Below are positions 9,551 to 20,605 of a DNA stretch of 30,202 nt, piece by piece. Origin of the DNA: Heterostelium multicystogenum (Eukaryota; Evosea; Eumycetozoa; Acytosteliales; Acytosteliaceae); the NCBI GenBank assembly GCA_003667245.1, contig RCNN01000437.1:1-30202 (forward strand), in the 5' to 3' direction. The notes under the pieces were generated by a model. That model worked only from the letters and a program-made list of their open reading frames with translations, did not search any database and was not told where the DNA came from. Made by a program: the position numbers and the translations under genes. Positions within the stretch are counted from its first letter, which is position 1. Each line of letters opens with the position of its first letter.

Positions 9551-12500
9551 TTCGCCGCAGCAATGCTCGATCAGTGCCTGCAACGCGACGCCGTAGGCAT
9601 CGGCCAATTGCTGGACGATGGCCTCATCAAAAACGTCGCGGCTGAAGGTCCAGTCCAGGGACAACTGGCCGTTGTACACCCGGCCATCGATGGTCAGCCA
9701 GTTGCCCAGCGCCACGTCATCAGCGTGCCCAGCCCCGCTGCCCTCCTCGCTCGGCGCGAATAACGCCTGCTCATCAAAGCTCTGGTCGAACTGGCCGAGG
9801 TAGTTGAAGGTAATCCGGGCCTGCGCGAGTTTCGCCAGACGCGAGCGGACATCCTCTGCACCGAGGTAACGCAGCACGCCATAACCCAGGCCCTTGTTCG
9901 GCACCGCGCGCAGCTGTTCCTTGATGCCCTTGATGGTGTCTGCCGCGTGCACCGATGGGGTCAATACCACCGGAAACAGGCTGGTGAACCAGCCCAACGT
10001 GCGGCTCAGGTCGACGTCGCCGAACAGTTCCTCACGGCCATGGCCTTCCAGTTGCACCAGGCACGCAGGTTGCGCAGTCCACTGGCAAATCACCTGCGCC
10101 AGGGCACTGAGCAAAAGGTCGTTGACCTGGGTGCGATAGGCCGACGGTGCCTGCTTGAGCAGGCGCCGAGTCTGTTCTGTATCCAGACGCGTGTTGACCG
10201 AATGGCCATGCACCGAAGCCTGGCTGCCCTCAGGCCGCGCCCGTGGCAGTTCCGGCAACGCATGGGCCTGTTGCCCGGTCCAGTAACTCAACTCCCGAGC
10301 CAGCCCTTCGCTGTGGGCGTAGCCCTGCAACTGCTCGGCCCACGCCTTGAACGCGGTGGACTTGGGTGGCAACACCACAGGCTGGTTTACCGCAAGCTGC
10401 CGGTAGGCCGTTTGCAAGTCTTCCAGCAGCACGCGCCACGACACACCGTCCATCACCAGATGGTGAATCGCCAGATGCAGGCGCGAACTGCCGTCCTGCA
10501 CTGCGATCAGGCTGCAACGCAACAGCGGGCCGTGTTGCAGGTCGAGGCTGCGTTGCGCCTGGTTGGCAATGGCGATGATCTCATCGGCGTTCTCTGCCTG
10601 GCGCTGCCAGAGGCCTACCGGTTGTGCGCCGACGGCCTCATGGCTGGCCTGCCAGGTACCATCGCCCGATTGCACGAAGCGCAAGCGCAAGGCGTCATGA
10701 TGGGCCACCACGTGCTCAAGGGCCTGCTGCAGACATGCGCCGTCCAATGGCTCGCGCGGGGTCAGCATCAGCGACTGGTTCCAGTGGTCACGGTGCGCCA
10801 TGTCATTGGCGAAGAACCAGTGCTGCATCGGAACCAGATGGCTGTCACCGCTGACCGGCCCCTGATCGATCGTTGCGGCTTGATCGGCGCTCGCAGCCCG
10901 GGCCAGCGCCTGGATGTTCTGGTGCAGGAACAGGTCCTTGGGGGCCAGGCCGATTCCCTGCTGACGTGCACGGCTGACCACTTGAATCGAATTGATCGAG
11001 TCACCGCCCAAGGCGAAGAAGTTATCGGCAGTGCCCACCCGGGCCACGCCGAGCACGGCTTGCCAGATCTCGACCAGGGCACTTTCGACTGCATTGGCGG
11101 GAGCCACGAAGTCCTGCTGTACCTCAGCCATGTCTGGCACCGGGAGAGCCTTGCGGTCGAGTTTGCCGTTGGGGCTCAGGGGCATTTTTTCCAGCGGCGT
11201 CAGGTGCGTCGGCACCATGTGTTCCGGCAGGGTCTGGCGCAGATGCGCAGTCAGCGCCTCGCGCAGTGCCGGCCAGTCGCTGGCGGCGCCAGGCTGGGTA
11301 ACGACGTAGCCACTCAGGGCTTTGCCGTTGCGGCTGTCCTGTGCCACCACCACGGCTTCGCGCACGGCCCCGTGCTCCAGCAGACGGGCCTCGATTTCAC
11401 CCAGCTCGATACGAAAGCCGCGGATTTTCACCTGATGGTCGATACGGCCAATGTAATCAATCACCCCGTCAACGCGGTAACGGGCCAAGTCGCCCGTGCG
11501 GTACAGCCGTTCACCCGCGACAAACGGGCTTGCCACGAATCGTTCGGCCGTCAGCTCAGGGCGACGGTGGTACCCACGCGCCAGTCCCTGGCCGCTGAGG
11601 TACAGTTCGCCGTTGACGCCGCAGGGCACCGGTTGAGCTCGGCGTCGAGAATGTAGGTCATCAAGTTCGCAATCGGCTCGCCGATGGGCACTGCGTCACG
11701 GCCCTCGTCACGACAGGTCCAGTGGGTGACGTCAATTGCGGCTTCGGTAGGGCCGTAGAGATTGAACAGCCCCGCGCCCGGCAGCTTGGCGAAGACCTGC
11801 TGCTGCGCATCGATCGGCAACGCTTCGCCACTGCAAACGATACGGGTGAGGCTGGTGCAGCGGCTGACATTGGCATCCAGCACGAACGCTTGCAGCATCG
11901 ACGGGACGAAATGCAGGGTAGTAATGCCCTCGCGCTCGATCAATTGGACCAGCTTCTGTGGATCGCGATGATCCCCTGGCGACGCCACGACCAAGCGGAT
12001 GCCGGTCATAAGCGGCCAGAAAAACTCCCAGACGGACACATCGAAGCTGAACGGCGTTTTTTTGCAGCACGCGGTCGTCGGCGTGCAACCCGTAGGCCTG
12101 TTGCATCCAGCACAACCGGTTGGTCAGGGCACCGTGGCTGTTGCCAGCCCCTTTGGGTTTGCCAGTGGATCCGGAGGTGTAAATCACATAGGCGAGGTTT
12201 TGCGCGACGGCCCGCGACTCGGGGTTGCCTTGCGCCTCACCGGCCAGCCAGGCATCGTCACCATCGAGTATCAGCGTGCGCACCCGTTCCGGCAGCGGCA
12301 AGGTTGCGACCAGCGCTTGCTGGGTCAGCAACCATTCGATGCCGCTGTCGTCGATCATGTAGGACAGGCGTTCCGGCGGGTATTCCGGGTCCAGCGGTAC
12401 ATAGGCGCCGCCGGCCTTCAGGATCGCCAACAGGCCCACCACCATTTCCAGGCTGCGGTGCAGTGCAATGCCCACCAGCACATCGGGGCCTACGCCACGC

Positions 12501-15500
12501 GCGATCAAGGCATGAGCCAATCGGTTGGCCCGCGCGTTGAGCTGGGCATAGGTCAACGACTGCCCTCGAACACCAACGCCACGGCATGCGGGGCCCGCTC
12601 CACCTGGGCTTCGATCAAGTGGTGCACCGGCTGGTGGTTCGGGTAGTGGGCGAACGTGCGGTTCCAGTCCTCAACCATCATCCGGCGCTGCACCGCATCG
12701 AGCATCGGTAATTCGGCGATGCGCTGGGTGGGGTTGGCCACAATCGCGCGCAGCAGGTTCAGCCAGTGTTCGCCCAGGCGTGCGACGGTGGCTGGCTCAA
12801 ACAAGTCAGAGGCATAGGACAGTGCGGCACTGATGCCTTCGCTGTACTCGAACGTATCCAGGGAGAGGTCGAACTGCACGCTGCCCGAATCCCAGGTCAA
12901 TTGCTCCAGGCTCAACCCCGGCAGTTCAATCGCCTCGCGACGAGCATCACTGGCATGGTTGAACATGGCCTGGAACAACGGCGTATGGCTCAGGTTGCGT
13001 GCAGGTGCAAGCAGCTCCACCAGTTGCTCGAACGGCAGGTCCTGATGGGCCTGTGCTCCCAGTACCCGCTGCTTGACCTGATGAAGCAATTGGTCAAAGC
13101 GCAGGTGCCCCTCAATGTCGGCCCGGAGTACCTGGGTGTTGACGAAGAAACCCAGCATCCCTTCGGTTTCCAGGCGATTGCGGTTGGCAATCGGTACCCC
13201 GACACGAATATCCTGCTGCCCGCTGTAGCGGTGCAACAAGGTCTGGAAGCCGGCCAGCAGCAGCATGAACAGTGTGGTGTTTTGCTGCTGCGCCAGGCGC
13301 TTGAGACTCTCGGCCAGGGACGGCTCGAGGGTGATCGGCAGCCGGCCCCACGATAGCTTTGCTGAACCGGACGTGGATGGTCGGTTGGCAGTTCAAGGAC
13401 CGGTTGCTCGCCGCCCAACTGTTCTGTCCAGTAGCTGAGCTGACGTTGCTGCTCACCCGCCGCCAGCCACTGACGCTGCCACTGTGCGTAATCGGCATAC
13501 TGGATCGGCAGTGCCGCCAACGCCGCCGGTTGGCCTTGACTGAAGCCGCGGTATAACTGCATCAGCTCATCGATCATGACCCGCATCGACCAGGCATCCG
13601 ACACGATGTGGTGCTGGGTCAGGATCAGCACGTGATCTTCAGCGCCCAGTTGCAACAGCTTGACCCGCAGCAACGGCCCACGCTGCAGATCAAAGAGTTG
13701 GCGGGTTTCAGTTTCAATCAAGCCGCGCAGGCCAGGGTCATCCAGCCCGGCAGCCGCCGACTCAAGCGCAATCGCCACCGGTGCCGGCGCGTCGACCCGT
13801 TGTACGGGACGCTCGTTCTCCAGCACAAACCGGGTACGCAAGCTCTCATGACGCGCCACCAGAGCGTCAAAACACTGTTGCAAGGCCGCCAGGTCAAGGT
13901 GTCCGCGCAAACGCAGGGCCGCGGGAATATGGTAGGCGCTGCTGGTGGGCTCCAATTGCCACAAAAACCATTGCCGTTGCTGGGCATATGACAGGGCAAG
14001 CGGCTGGTCGCGTGCAACGCGCGGGATGGCCTGTTCAGGAGTCAACGATGCCGGGGCCATCGCCTCGACAAATGCTTGCAAGGTGTTATGGGCGAACAGC
14101 AGGCGCAAAGGCACCTGGACTTGCAGTTGCTGGCGAATCCGCGAAACCATTTGGGTCGCCAGCAGCGAATGGCCGCCCAGCTCGAAAAAGTTGTCACTCA
14201 GGCCAACCCGCGGCACGTTGAGCACCTCGGCCCAGATCGCCGCCACCGCTTGCTGCACCGGTGTCTGCGCAGCCACGTAGGTTTTCTGCCATTGGCTGGC
14301 ATCGGGCTTGGGCAGTTGCCTGCGGTCCAGCTTGCCATTGGGGGTCAGCGGGAACCTTGGCAACAGCACCATATGCGCCGGCACCATGTAGTCGGGCAAG
14401 TTGGCCTTGAGCCGGGCGTTCAGGCTGTCGCGCAGGCGACCCTGGCCGTCGGCATCCAGGCCCTGCCATTCGGCGGCGGGGACCACATACGCCACCAACG
14501 CCTGGCCGCCCGGGGCATCCTGGGCCAGTACCGCGGCTTCACGTACAGCGTCCTGCTCCAGCAGGCGCGCTTCGATTTCTCCGAGCTCGATGCGGAAACC
14601 GCGAATTTTCACCTGATGGTCGATCCGCCCCAGGTATTCGAGGATACCGTCCGGGCGCTGACGTGCGAGGTCGCCGGTGCGGTAAAGCCGCTCGCCGGTG
14701 CTGGAAAACGGATGGGGAACAAAACGTTCGGCGGTCAATCCCGGGCGCTGGAAGTAACCCGCGCCAGGCCGTCCCCGCCGATCAGCAATTCGCCGGCAAC
14801 ACCATAGGGCACCGGCATCAGGTCTGCACCGACGATGTACAGCGATGTGTTGTCGATTGGCCCGCCCAGCCAAGGTTGCGCAGCCTGCGGACGCAGCCGG
14901 TGCAACGCCGACCAGACCGTGGTTTCCGTCGGGCCATAGAGATTCCAGACTTCACCGCCAAGGCCAAGCATGCGCACCGCCAGTTCCTGGGGCAACGCCT
15001 CGCCGCCGCACAGGCACGTGCACCCCTGGAGCACGTGGGCCTGTTCATTGTCGAGCAACATGCGCCAGGTCGAGGGAGTCGCCTGCACCACGTTGACCTG
15101 TTCGGCGTCGATCAGGGCCAGCACGGCGTACGGGTCCTGCGCCACCTCCTGGCCGGTCAGCACGATGCACGCGCCGACCATCAGGGGTACGTAGATTTCC
15201 AGGCCGAAAATATCAAACGAGAACGTGGTCAGTGACAACGCCCGATCCTGGGCGGTCATGCCCGGCACCCTGGCCATGCTTGCGACAAAGTTGGTCAGGG
15301 CGCCATGTCGCACCATCACCCCTTTCGGCTGGCCGGTGGAGCCAGACGTGTAGATGACATAAGCCAGGTGCTCCGGATCCAGCCGGGTTGGCAGATCGTC
15401 ACCGGCATGGCCGTCAAGCCAATTGCCCGGTTGATCCAGCACCAGCGTAGTGACCGTGTCAGGCACCGGGATCTGGCTGAGCAGTGAATGTTGGGTCAGC

Positions 15501-17318
15501 AACAGGTCGATGCCACTGTCCTCAATCATGTAGGCGAGGCGATCCTGCGGGAACGCGGGATCGAGAGGCAGATAGGCGCGCCGGCCTTGAGGATTGCAAC
15601 AACCCGATCAGCATGTGCGGGCTGCGTTCGACGGCAATGCCCACCAGCACACCCGCGCCCACCCCGTGACGTTGCAGCTCCACCGCCAACTGATTGGCCC
15701 GGGTATTGAGTTGCCCGTAGCTCAAGCGCTGGCCATTGATGACCAGCGCCTGCGCCTCCGGCGAGCGGGCCACCTGTGCCTCGAACAATCGATGAACATA
15801 ACCCGCCTGCGGTGTGGCTACCGACGTGCGGACGCAATCGTCGAGCTGCGCTTGGCGCTGTTCAGCGTCAAGCAACGGCAGCTCACCGATGCTTTGTGCC
15901 GGGTTCGCGACGATTGCCTGCAGCAGGTTTTGCCAGTGCCCGGCCATCCGCGCAACCGTGTCTGCACCGAACAGATCCGTGGCATAGATCAGCGCCGCAG
16001 ACAGGCCATCGGGGCGCTCCATGGTTTCCAGGGTCAAGTCGAACTGTGCACTATGGGTATCCCAGCGCAGCCCTCGACCTTCAATTCACCGGCCGGCCCC
16101 TCGCCCGCCGGGCCTTGGGTCTGGTGGTTGAACATCACCTGAAACAGCGGGCTGTGGCTCAGGTTGCGTTGCGGCTGCAAGGCTTCCACCAGTTGCTCGA
16201 ACGGCAGGTCCTGATGCGCCTGGGCATCCAGCGCAGTCTGCTTGACCTGTTGCAGCAAGGCACTGAAGGAGCCCTGGCTGTCGACCTCACTCTTGAGCAC
16301 TTGGGTGTTGACGAAAAAGCCGATCAACCCCTCGGTCTCCACCCGGTTACGGTTCGCGGTCGGCACGCCAACCCGAATGTCGTTCTGCCCGCTGTAGCGA
16401 TGCAGCAAGGCCTGGTAGGAGGCCAGCAGGATCATGAACAGACTGACCCCTTCGCGCTGGGCCATCTGCTTGAGGCCGCAGGCCAGCGCGGCGTCGATAT
16501 CCAACTCCAGCCGGGCACCGCGATAGCTCATCACGGCCGGGCGCGCAACGTCAGTCGGGAGCTCAAGCACCGGCTGCTCGCCGCCCAGTTGCGCGGTCCA
16601 GTATTGCAACTGCCGCTCCCGCTCGCCGGCCTCCATCCAGTGCCGCTGCCAGATGGCGTAGTCGCTGTATTGAATCGGCAACGCTGGCAGTTCCAGGCTC
16701 AACCCTCGACTGAACGCGGCGTAACCCTTGACCAACTCCTCGACCATTACCTGCATCGACCAGCCATCGGAAACGATGTGGTGCAAGGTGACAATCAGCA
16801 CATGGTCATCCGCGCCCAGTTGCAACAGGCACGTACGCAACAATGGCCCCTGCTGCAAGTCGAACAGCCGGCGCGTCTCGTCTTCGATCAAGCGCCGCAG
16901 TTGCGCCGCATCCGGCACCTGGGCCAGAGGCTGCACCTGCAGATTTACCGGTGCAGCCTCCTGCACTTGCTGCACCACTTGCTCGCCGTGCACCACGAAG
17001 GTGGTACGCAGGCTCTCATGGCGCGCGACCAGCGCACTGAAACTCTGTTGCAGCGCCGCAATGTCCAATGGACCGCGCAAGCGCAGGGCCGTAGGCATGT
17101 GATAAGCCGCGCTTTCCGGGTCCAGCTGCCACAAGAACCATTGACGCTCCTGGGCAAAGGACAATGACAACGTGTCGAACTCGGCACTGACAGGCGGAAT
17201 CGGCAGGTTCGCCGGGGAAACGTCCTCTTCGAGCATTTTCTGCAGGTAAAGACGGCGTTTTTTCCAGCGGCAGCGTTATGAAGCGCCTGGCAATACGTTG
17301 TGCGACAGCGGTGTCCAT
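4987..17318 (-). CDS. pvdD: NRPS1: terminal pyoverdine synthetase, C-A(Gly)-T-C-A(Ser)-T-E-C-A(OHOrn)-T-E, no thioesterase (frameshifted)
   Basis: This is the last synthetase of the line, about 4110 aa across frameshifts, and it adds the final three residues. ATG 17318 is preceded by GAGGAGG with 4-nt spacing and overlaps the TGA of NRPS2 by one base. The start ([20 protein letters not shown]) leads into an LCL-type condensation domain. Three modules follow, with carrier motifs LGGHSLLA (about 14165-14190), LGGDSINS (about 10990-11020) and LGGDSILS (about 6475-6505). The second and third modules each end in an E domain with EGHGRE and NYLGQFD motifs. The third C domain is DCL type (HHILMDGWS near 9040-9065), as expected after an E domain. 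The TAA at 4989-4987 comes straight after the last E domain (tail EALIEHCVAQAA), with no TE domain. Frame breaks include about 17260, 16070, 15580-15600, 14760, 13345, 12561, 12061, 11631, 9422, 9358, 9075, 8431, 7733, 7385, 7241, 6864, 6140 and several in 5545-6020. The symbol follows the position next to fpvA. Confidence 0.9.
9560..14050 (-). other. NRPS1 module 2: C-A-T-E, predicted D-Ser
   Basis: The adenylation domain (about 12600-11130) contains FDVSVWEFFW, LHFVPSML, IVCSGEAL and [11 protein letters not shown]. This gives D-V-W-H-V-S-L-I-D-K, matching the Ser reference DVWHLSLIDK apart from V for L. The carrier is the E-associated form LGGDSI (about 10990-11020). The E domain (about 10870-9560) has an intact HHLVMDGVSW near 10440-10475, plus EGHGREELF and NYLGQFDQSFD. 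The condensation domain motif reads HHIVSDA, with Ala in place of the usual Gly. Confidence 0.82.
14060..17318 (-). other. NRPS1 module 1: C-A-T, predicted Gly
   Basis: The condensation domain (about 17190-15870) has the intact catalytic motif HHIVSDG (about 16760-16785). The adenylation domain (about 15800-14320) has [12 protein letters not shown] near 15320-15353 and FSFDIFGLE near 15190-15225. The pocket code read by eye is D-I-L-Q-L-G-L-V-W-K, one conservative step from the Gly reference code DILQLGLIWK. The carrier LGGHSLL (about 14165-14190) is followed directly by a C domain, so Gly is passed on without epimerisation, as it must be for an achiral residue. Confidence 0.8.
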
Positions 17319-20300
17319 CAAACCTCCTCGAATTCATCAAGCAGCGCTTCAAGCTTGCTCAATTTGACGTGCTCATTGACGTGCCGGTCTGCTCCAGTTG
17401 CGCGACAAACGCACCGAGGACCGGAAATTGGAATATCAATTGGGCGTTAACTTCATGCCCAGTTCGAGCTGCAGGCGCGACACCACATTCACCACCAGCA
17501 GCGAATGCCCGCCCAGCTCGAAGAAATCATCCGCCAGACCGACCTGCTCAACGTTGAGCACGCCTTGCCAGATGGCCGCGACCTTGCATTCCAGATCGCT
17601 TTGCGGCGCCAGGTAAGCCGAATGCAGCGCGCGGGTATCCGGCGCGGGCAGTGCCTTGCGGTCGAGTTTGCCGTTGGGTGTAAGCGGCAGTTGATCGAGG
17701 AAGACCAGATGGGTGGGCACCATGAAGTCCGGCATCTGTTGTGCCAGCCGCGCCTTGAGCTGTTCACTCAAGCGCGCCTCGGCCGCCCTATCCAGGCTGC
17801 TGTCCTGGCTGACAAGCCAACCCACCAGGCTCGTGCCGGTCGCCGTTTCCCGAGCCAGCACTACCGCATCTCGTACTTCAGGTTGAGCGTGGAGGCGGGC
17901 TTCGATTTCACCCAGCTCAATGCGCAGGCCACGGATTTTCACCTGATGGTCAATCCGGCCGATGTATTCGATTACGCCATTTTCGGCGTGGCGCACCAGG
18001 TCGCCGGTGCGATACAGGCGTGCAGCGGCCGACTCGCCAAACGGATCGGGAACGAAGCGCTCGGCGGTCAGCCCTGGACGCTGGTGATAACCACGGGCCA
18101 GGGATTCACCACCGATGTACAACTCGCCAATCGCCCCCACGGCGCAAGGCTGCAAGGCGCCGTCCAGCACATAGGTGCATACGTTGTTGATCGGACGACC
18201 GATGGCGATGATTCGCCCGTCGTCTTCGACAGTGGCCGCCACGGCATGGCTGCTGGTATCAATCGTGGCCTCCGTGGGGCCATAAAGATTGCGCAGCTCG
18301 CCATCGAAGAGGCCCAGGACCTGGCGGGAAAGGTGCGCACTCAGCGCTTCGCCGCCGCACAGCAGCAGGCGCAAGGAGGCCAGGTGTTCACGGGTCGCCA
18401 GCGGCAACAGCGCCTGCAGCAACGATGGCGCCATTTGCAGCACACTGATCCCCCAACGCTCCACCTCGACCCACAAGGTGGTCAAGTCCAGGTTCAATTG
18501 CGGCGCGGCCAATACCAGTTGCGCGCCGCTCATCAGTGGCAACCAGAACTCCCACACCGAGGCGTCGAAACTGATGGCGGTCTTCTGCAGGACACGGTCA
18601 CTGTGATTCAGCTTCAGGCAACCCTGCATCCATTCCATATGGTTGCTCAGGGCGCCATGGCGAATCGTCACGCCTTTGGGTTTCCCGGTGGAACCGGAGG
18701 TATAGATCACATAGGCGAGGTTCTGGCTGTCGACGGTTACCGAAGGCTCATGCTCGCCGTAGCCATCGAACCGCTCAGGCAGTGCGTCCAGCAGCAGGCA
18801 GTCCACGGCCACGTCAGCGAAGTACGGCTGTACGCTGGTTTCGGTCAACAGCAAGGCAATGCCGCTGTCCTCGACCATGTACATCAAGCGATCCTGTGGA
18901 TAAGCGGGGTCCAGCGGTACATAGGCACCACCGGCCTTAAGGATCGCCAGTAGCCCGACGACCATCTGCACGCTGCGCGGCATGCACAGCCCCACCAACA
19001 CGTCCGGGCCTACACCCGCTCGATCAACGCATGAGCCAGGCGATTGGCGCGCAGGTTGAGCTGGGCATAGGTCAGCGACGCTTGATCGGCCAACAGGGCC
19101 GGCGCATCAGGCGTGCGTCGAGCCTGGGACTCGAACCATTGATGAACGTGGCGTGGGTCGGTGGCCGGCACTGCCGTGGCATTCCAGTCGCGCAACAGCA
19201 CGGTGCGCGTCGCCGCGCCAACCAGGTCGATATCGCCCAGGCTACGGTCGGCGGCCAGGCTCACCATCTGTGCGAGCACGTGCTCCACCTGCTCAGCCAG
19301 GCGCTGGATTGTATGTGTATGGAACGCAGCATGGGCATAAGTGAAGTGCAGGCTCAGGGTCTCATTGAGATTAACGGCCAGGGTCAACGGGAAATTAGTC
19401 TGTTCCTGATTACCCACCGTGCCGAAGCTCAGGCCTGACGGTGCCTGCGCTTGCAGGGCCTCGGCCAGCGGGTAGTTTTCGAACACCAGCAGCGTGTCGA
19501 ACAGGCCTTCACCGCCCTGCCCGCCCAGCGCTGAATCTCGAACAGCGGCGTGTGTTCATGCTCGCGCAACGCAACGTTGCGGGCCTGAAGCTGTTGCAGC
19601 AGGCTGGTGACCGATTGTTCCGGCCGGGCTGGCAATCACCGGCAAGGTATTGATGAACAGGCCTATCTGCTGTTCGACGCCTTTGAGTTCGCCGGGGCGG
19701 TCCGGACACCGTGGCGCCGAAGGCCACCGTGTCATGCCCGGTGTAATGTTGCAGGAGCAGCAACCAGGCCGCCTGGACCACGGTATTGAGGGTGACCTTT
19801 TGCTGGCGGGCGAATTCGCCCAGGCGTTGGTCTGCTGTTGGGACAGTGAGTGATACAGGCTGGCATGGCTGGTTTCGACAGCCGGCTGCGGCGCGGCGAA
19901 ACGGTTTTCGGCGAGGCGCGTCGGCGCGTCGAGCGCGTGCAGTTGCGCACGCCAGAACGTTTCACTGGCCTTGGCATCACGCCCTTGCAGCCAGGCGATG
20001 TAGTCACGATAGCGGCCGGCCGGGCGCGGCAGCACCTGGCCATCGTAACGTTGCAAACACCTCGCCCAGCAGCTGCGAATTGCTCCAGCCGTCCATCAGA
20101 ATGTGGTGATGGGTATAAATCAGGTGATAACGCTGTTCAGCGGTCTTGACCAGCACCAGCCGCAGCAGCGGCGCGAGGGCGAGGTCGAAACCCTGGTCGC
20201 GCTCGCTGGACGCCAACTCGACGAGGGCCTGCGGGGCATCCGTGCGTGTGCTCCAATCCAGCGCGGTGAAGGGTACGCGCACCTGTTTGTGCACCACCTG

Positions 20301-20605
20301 CACCGGTTGCTCGCTGCCTTCCCAGATGAAACTGCTGCGCAAAATGTCATGGGCGTCGACCGCCGCCTGCCAGGCAGCCTCGAAACGCTGTGGGTCGAGA
20401 CCGTCGATGTCCAGGCACATCTGATTGATGTACTGACCGCTGCCGTGTTCGTACAAGCTGTGGAACAGCATGCCCTGCTGCATCGGCGCCAGCGGGTAGA
20501 TGTCATCCACCGAACGGGCGGCGAGGCCCAGGTTATCGAGCTGCGGTTGGGTAAAGCTGGCCAGCGGGAAGTCGGAAGGCGTCATGCCATGGTTTGCAGG
20601 ATCGC
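17318..20605 (-). other. NRPS2 module 3: C-A-T, predicted Gln
   Basis: A DCL-type C domain with [10 protein letters not shown] (about 20075-20110) follows the E domain, as expected. The adenylation domain (about 19200-17660) has FDASVWEFW (about 18546-18585), [17 protein letters not shown] and [11 protein letters not shown]. The code D-A-W-Q-L-G-L-I-D-K is closest to the Gln code DAWQFGLIDK that I recall from Pseudomonas lipopeptide synthetases. Glu is the main alternative. The carrier LGGHSLLV is followed by the subunit's C-terminal tail. Confidence 0.68.

Noticed and set aside
9947..11656. Long open frame on the plus strand (569 codons), with similar ones at 15776-17167, 17505-18953 and 21697-23037
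   Set aside because: They lie antisense to well-supported NRPS domains in high-GC sequence, show no recognisable family or ribosome site, and recur at equivalent places in homologous modules. They are coding shadows.
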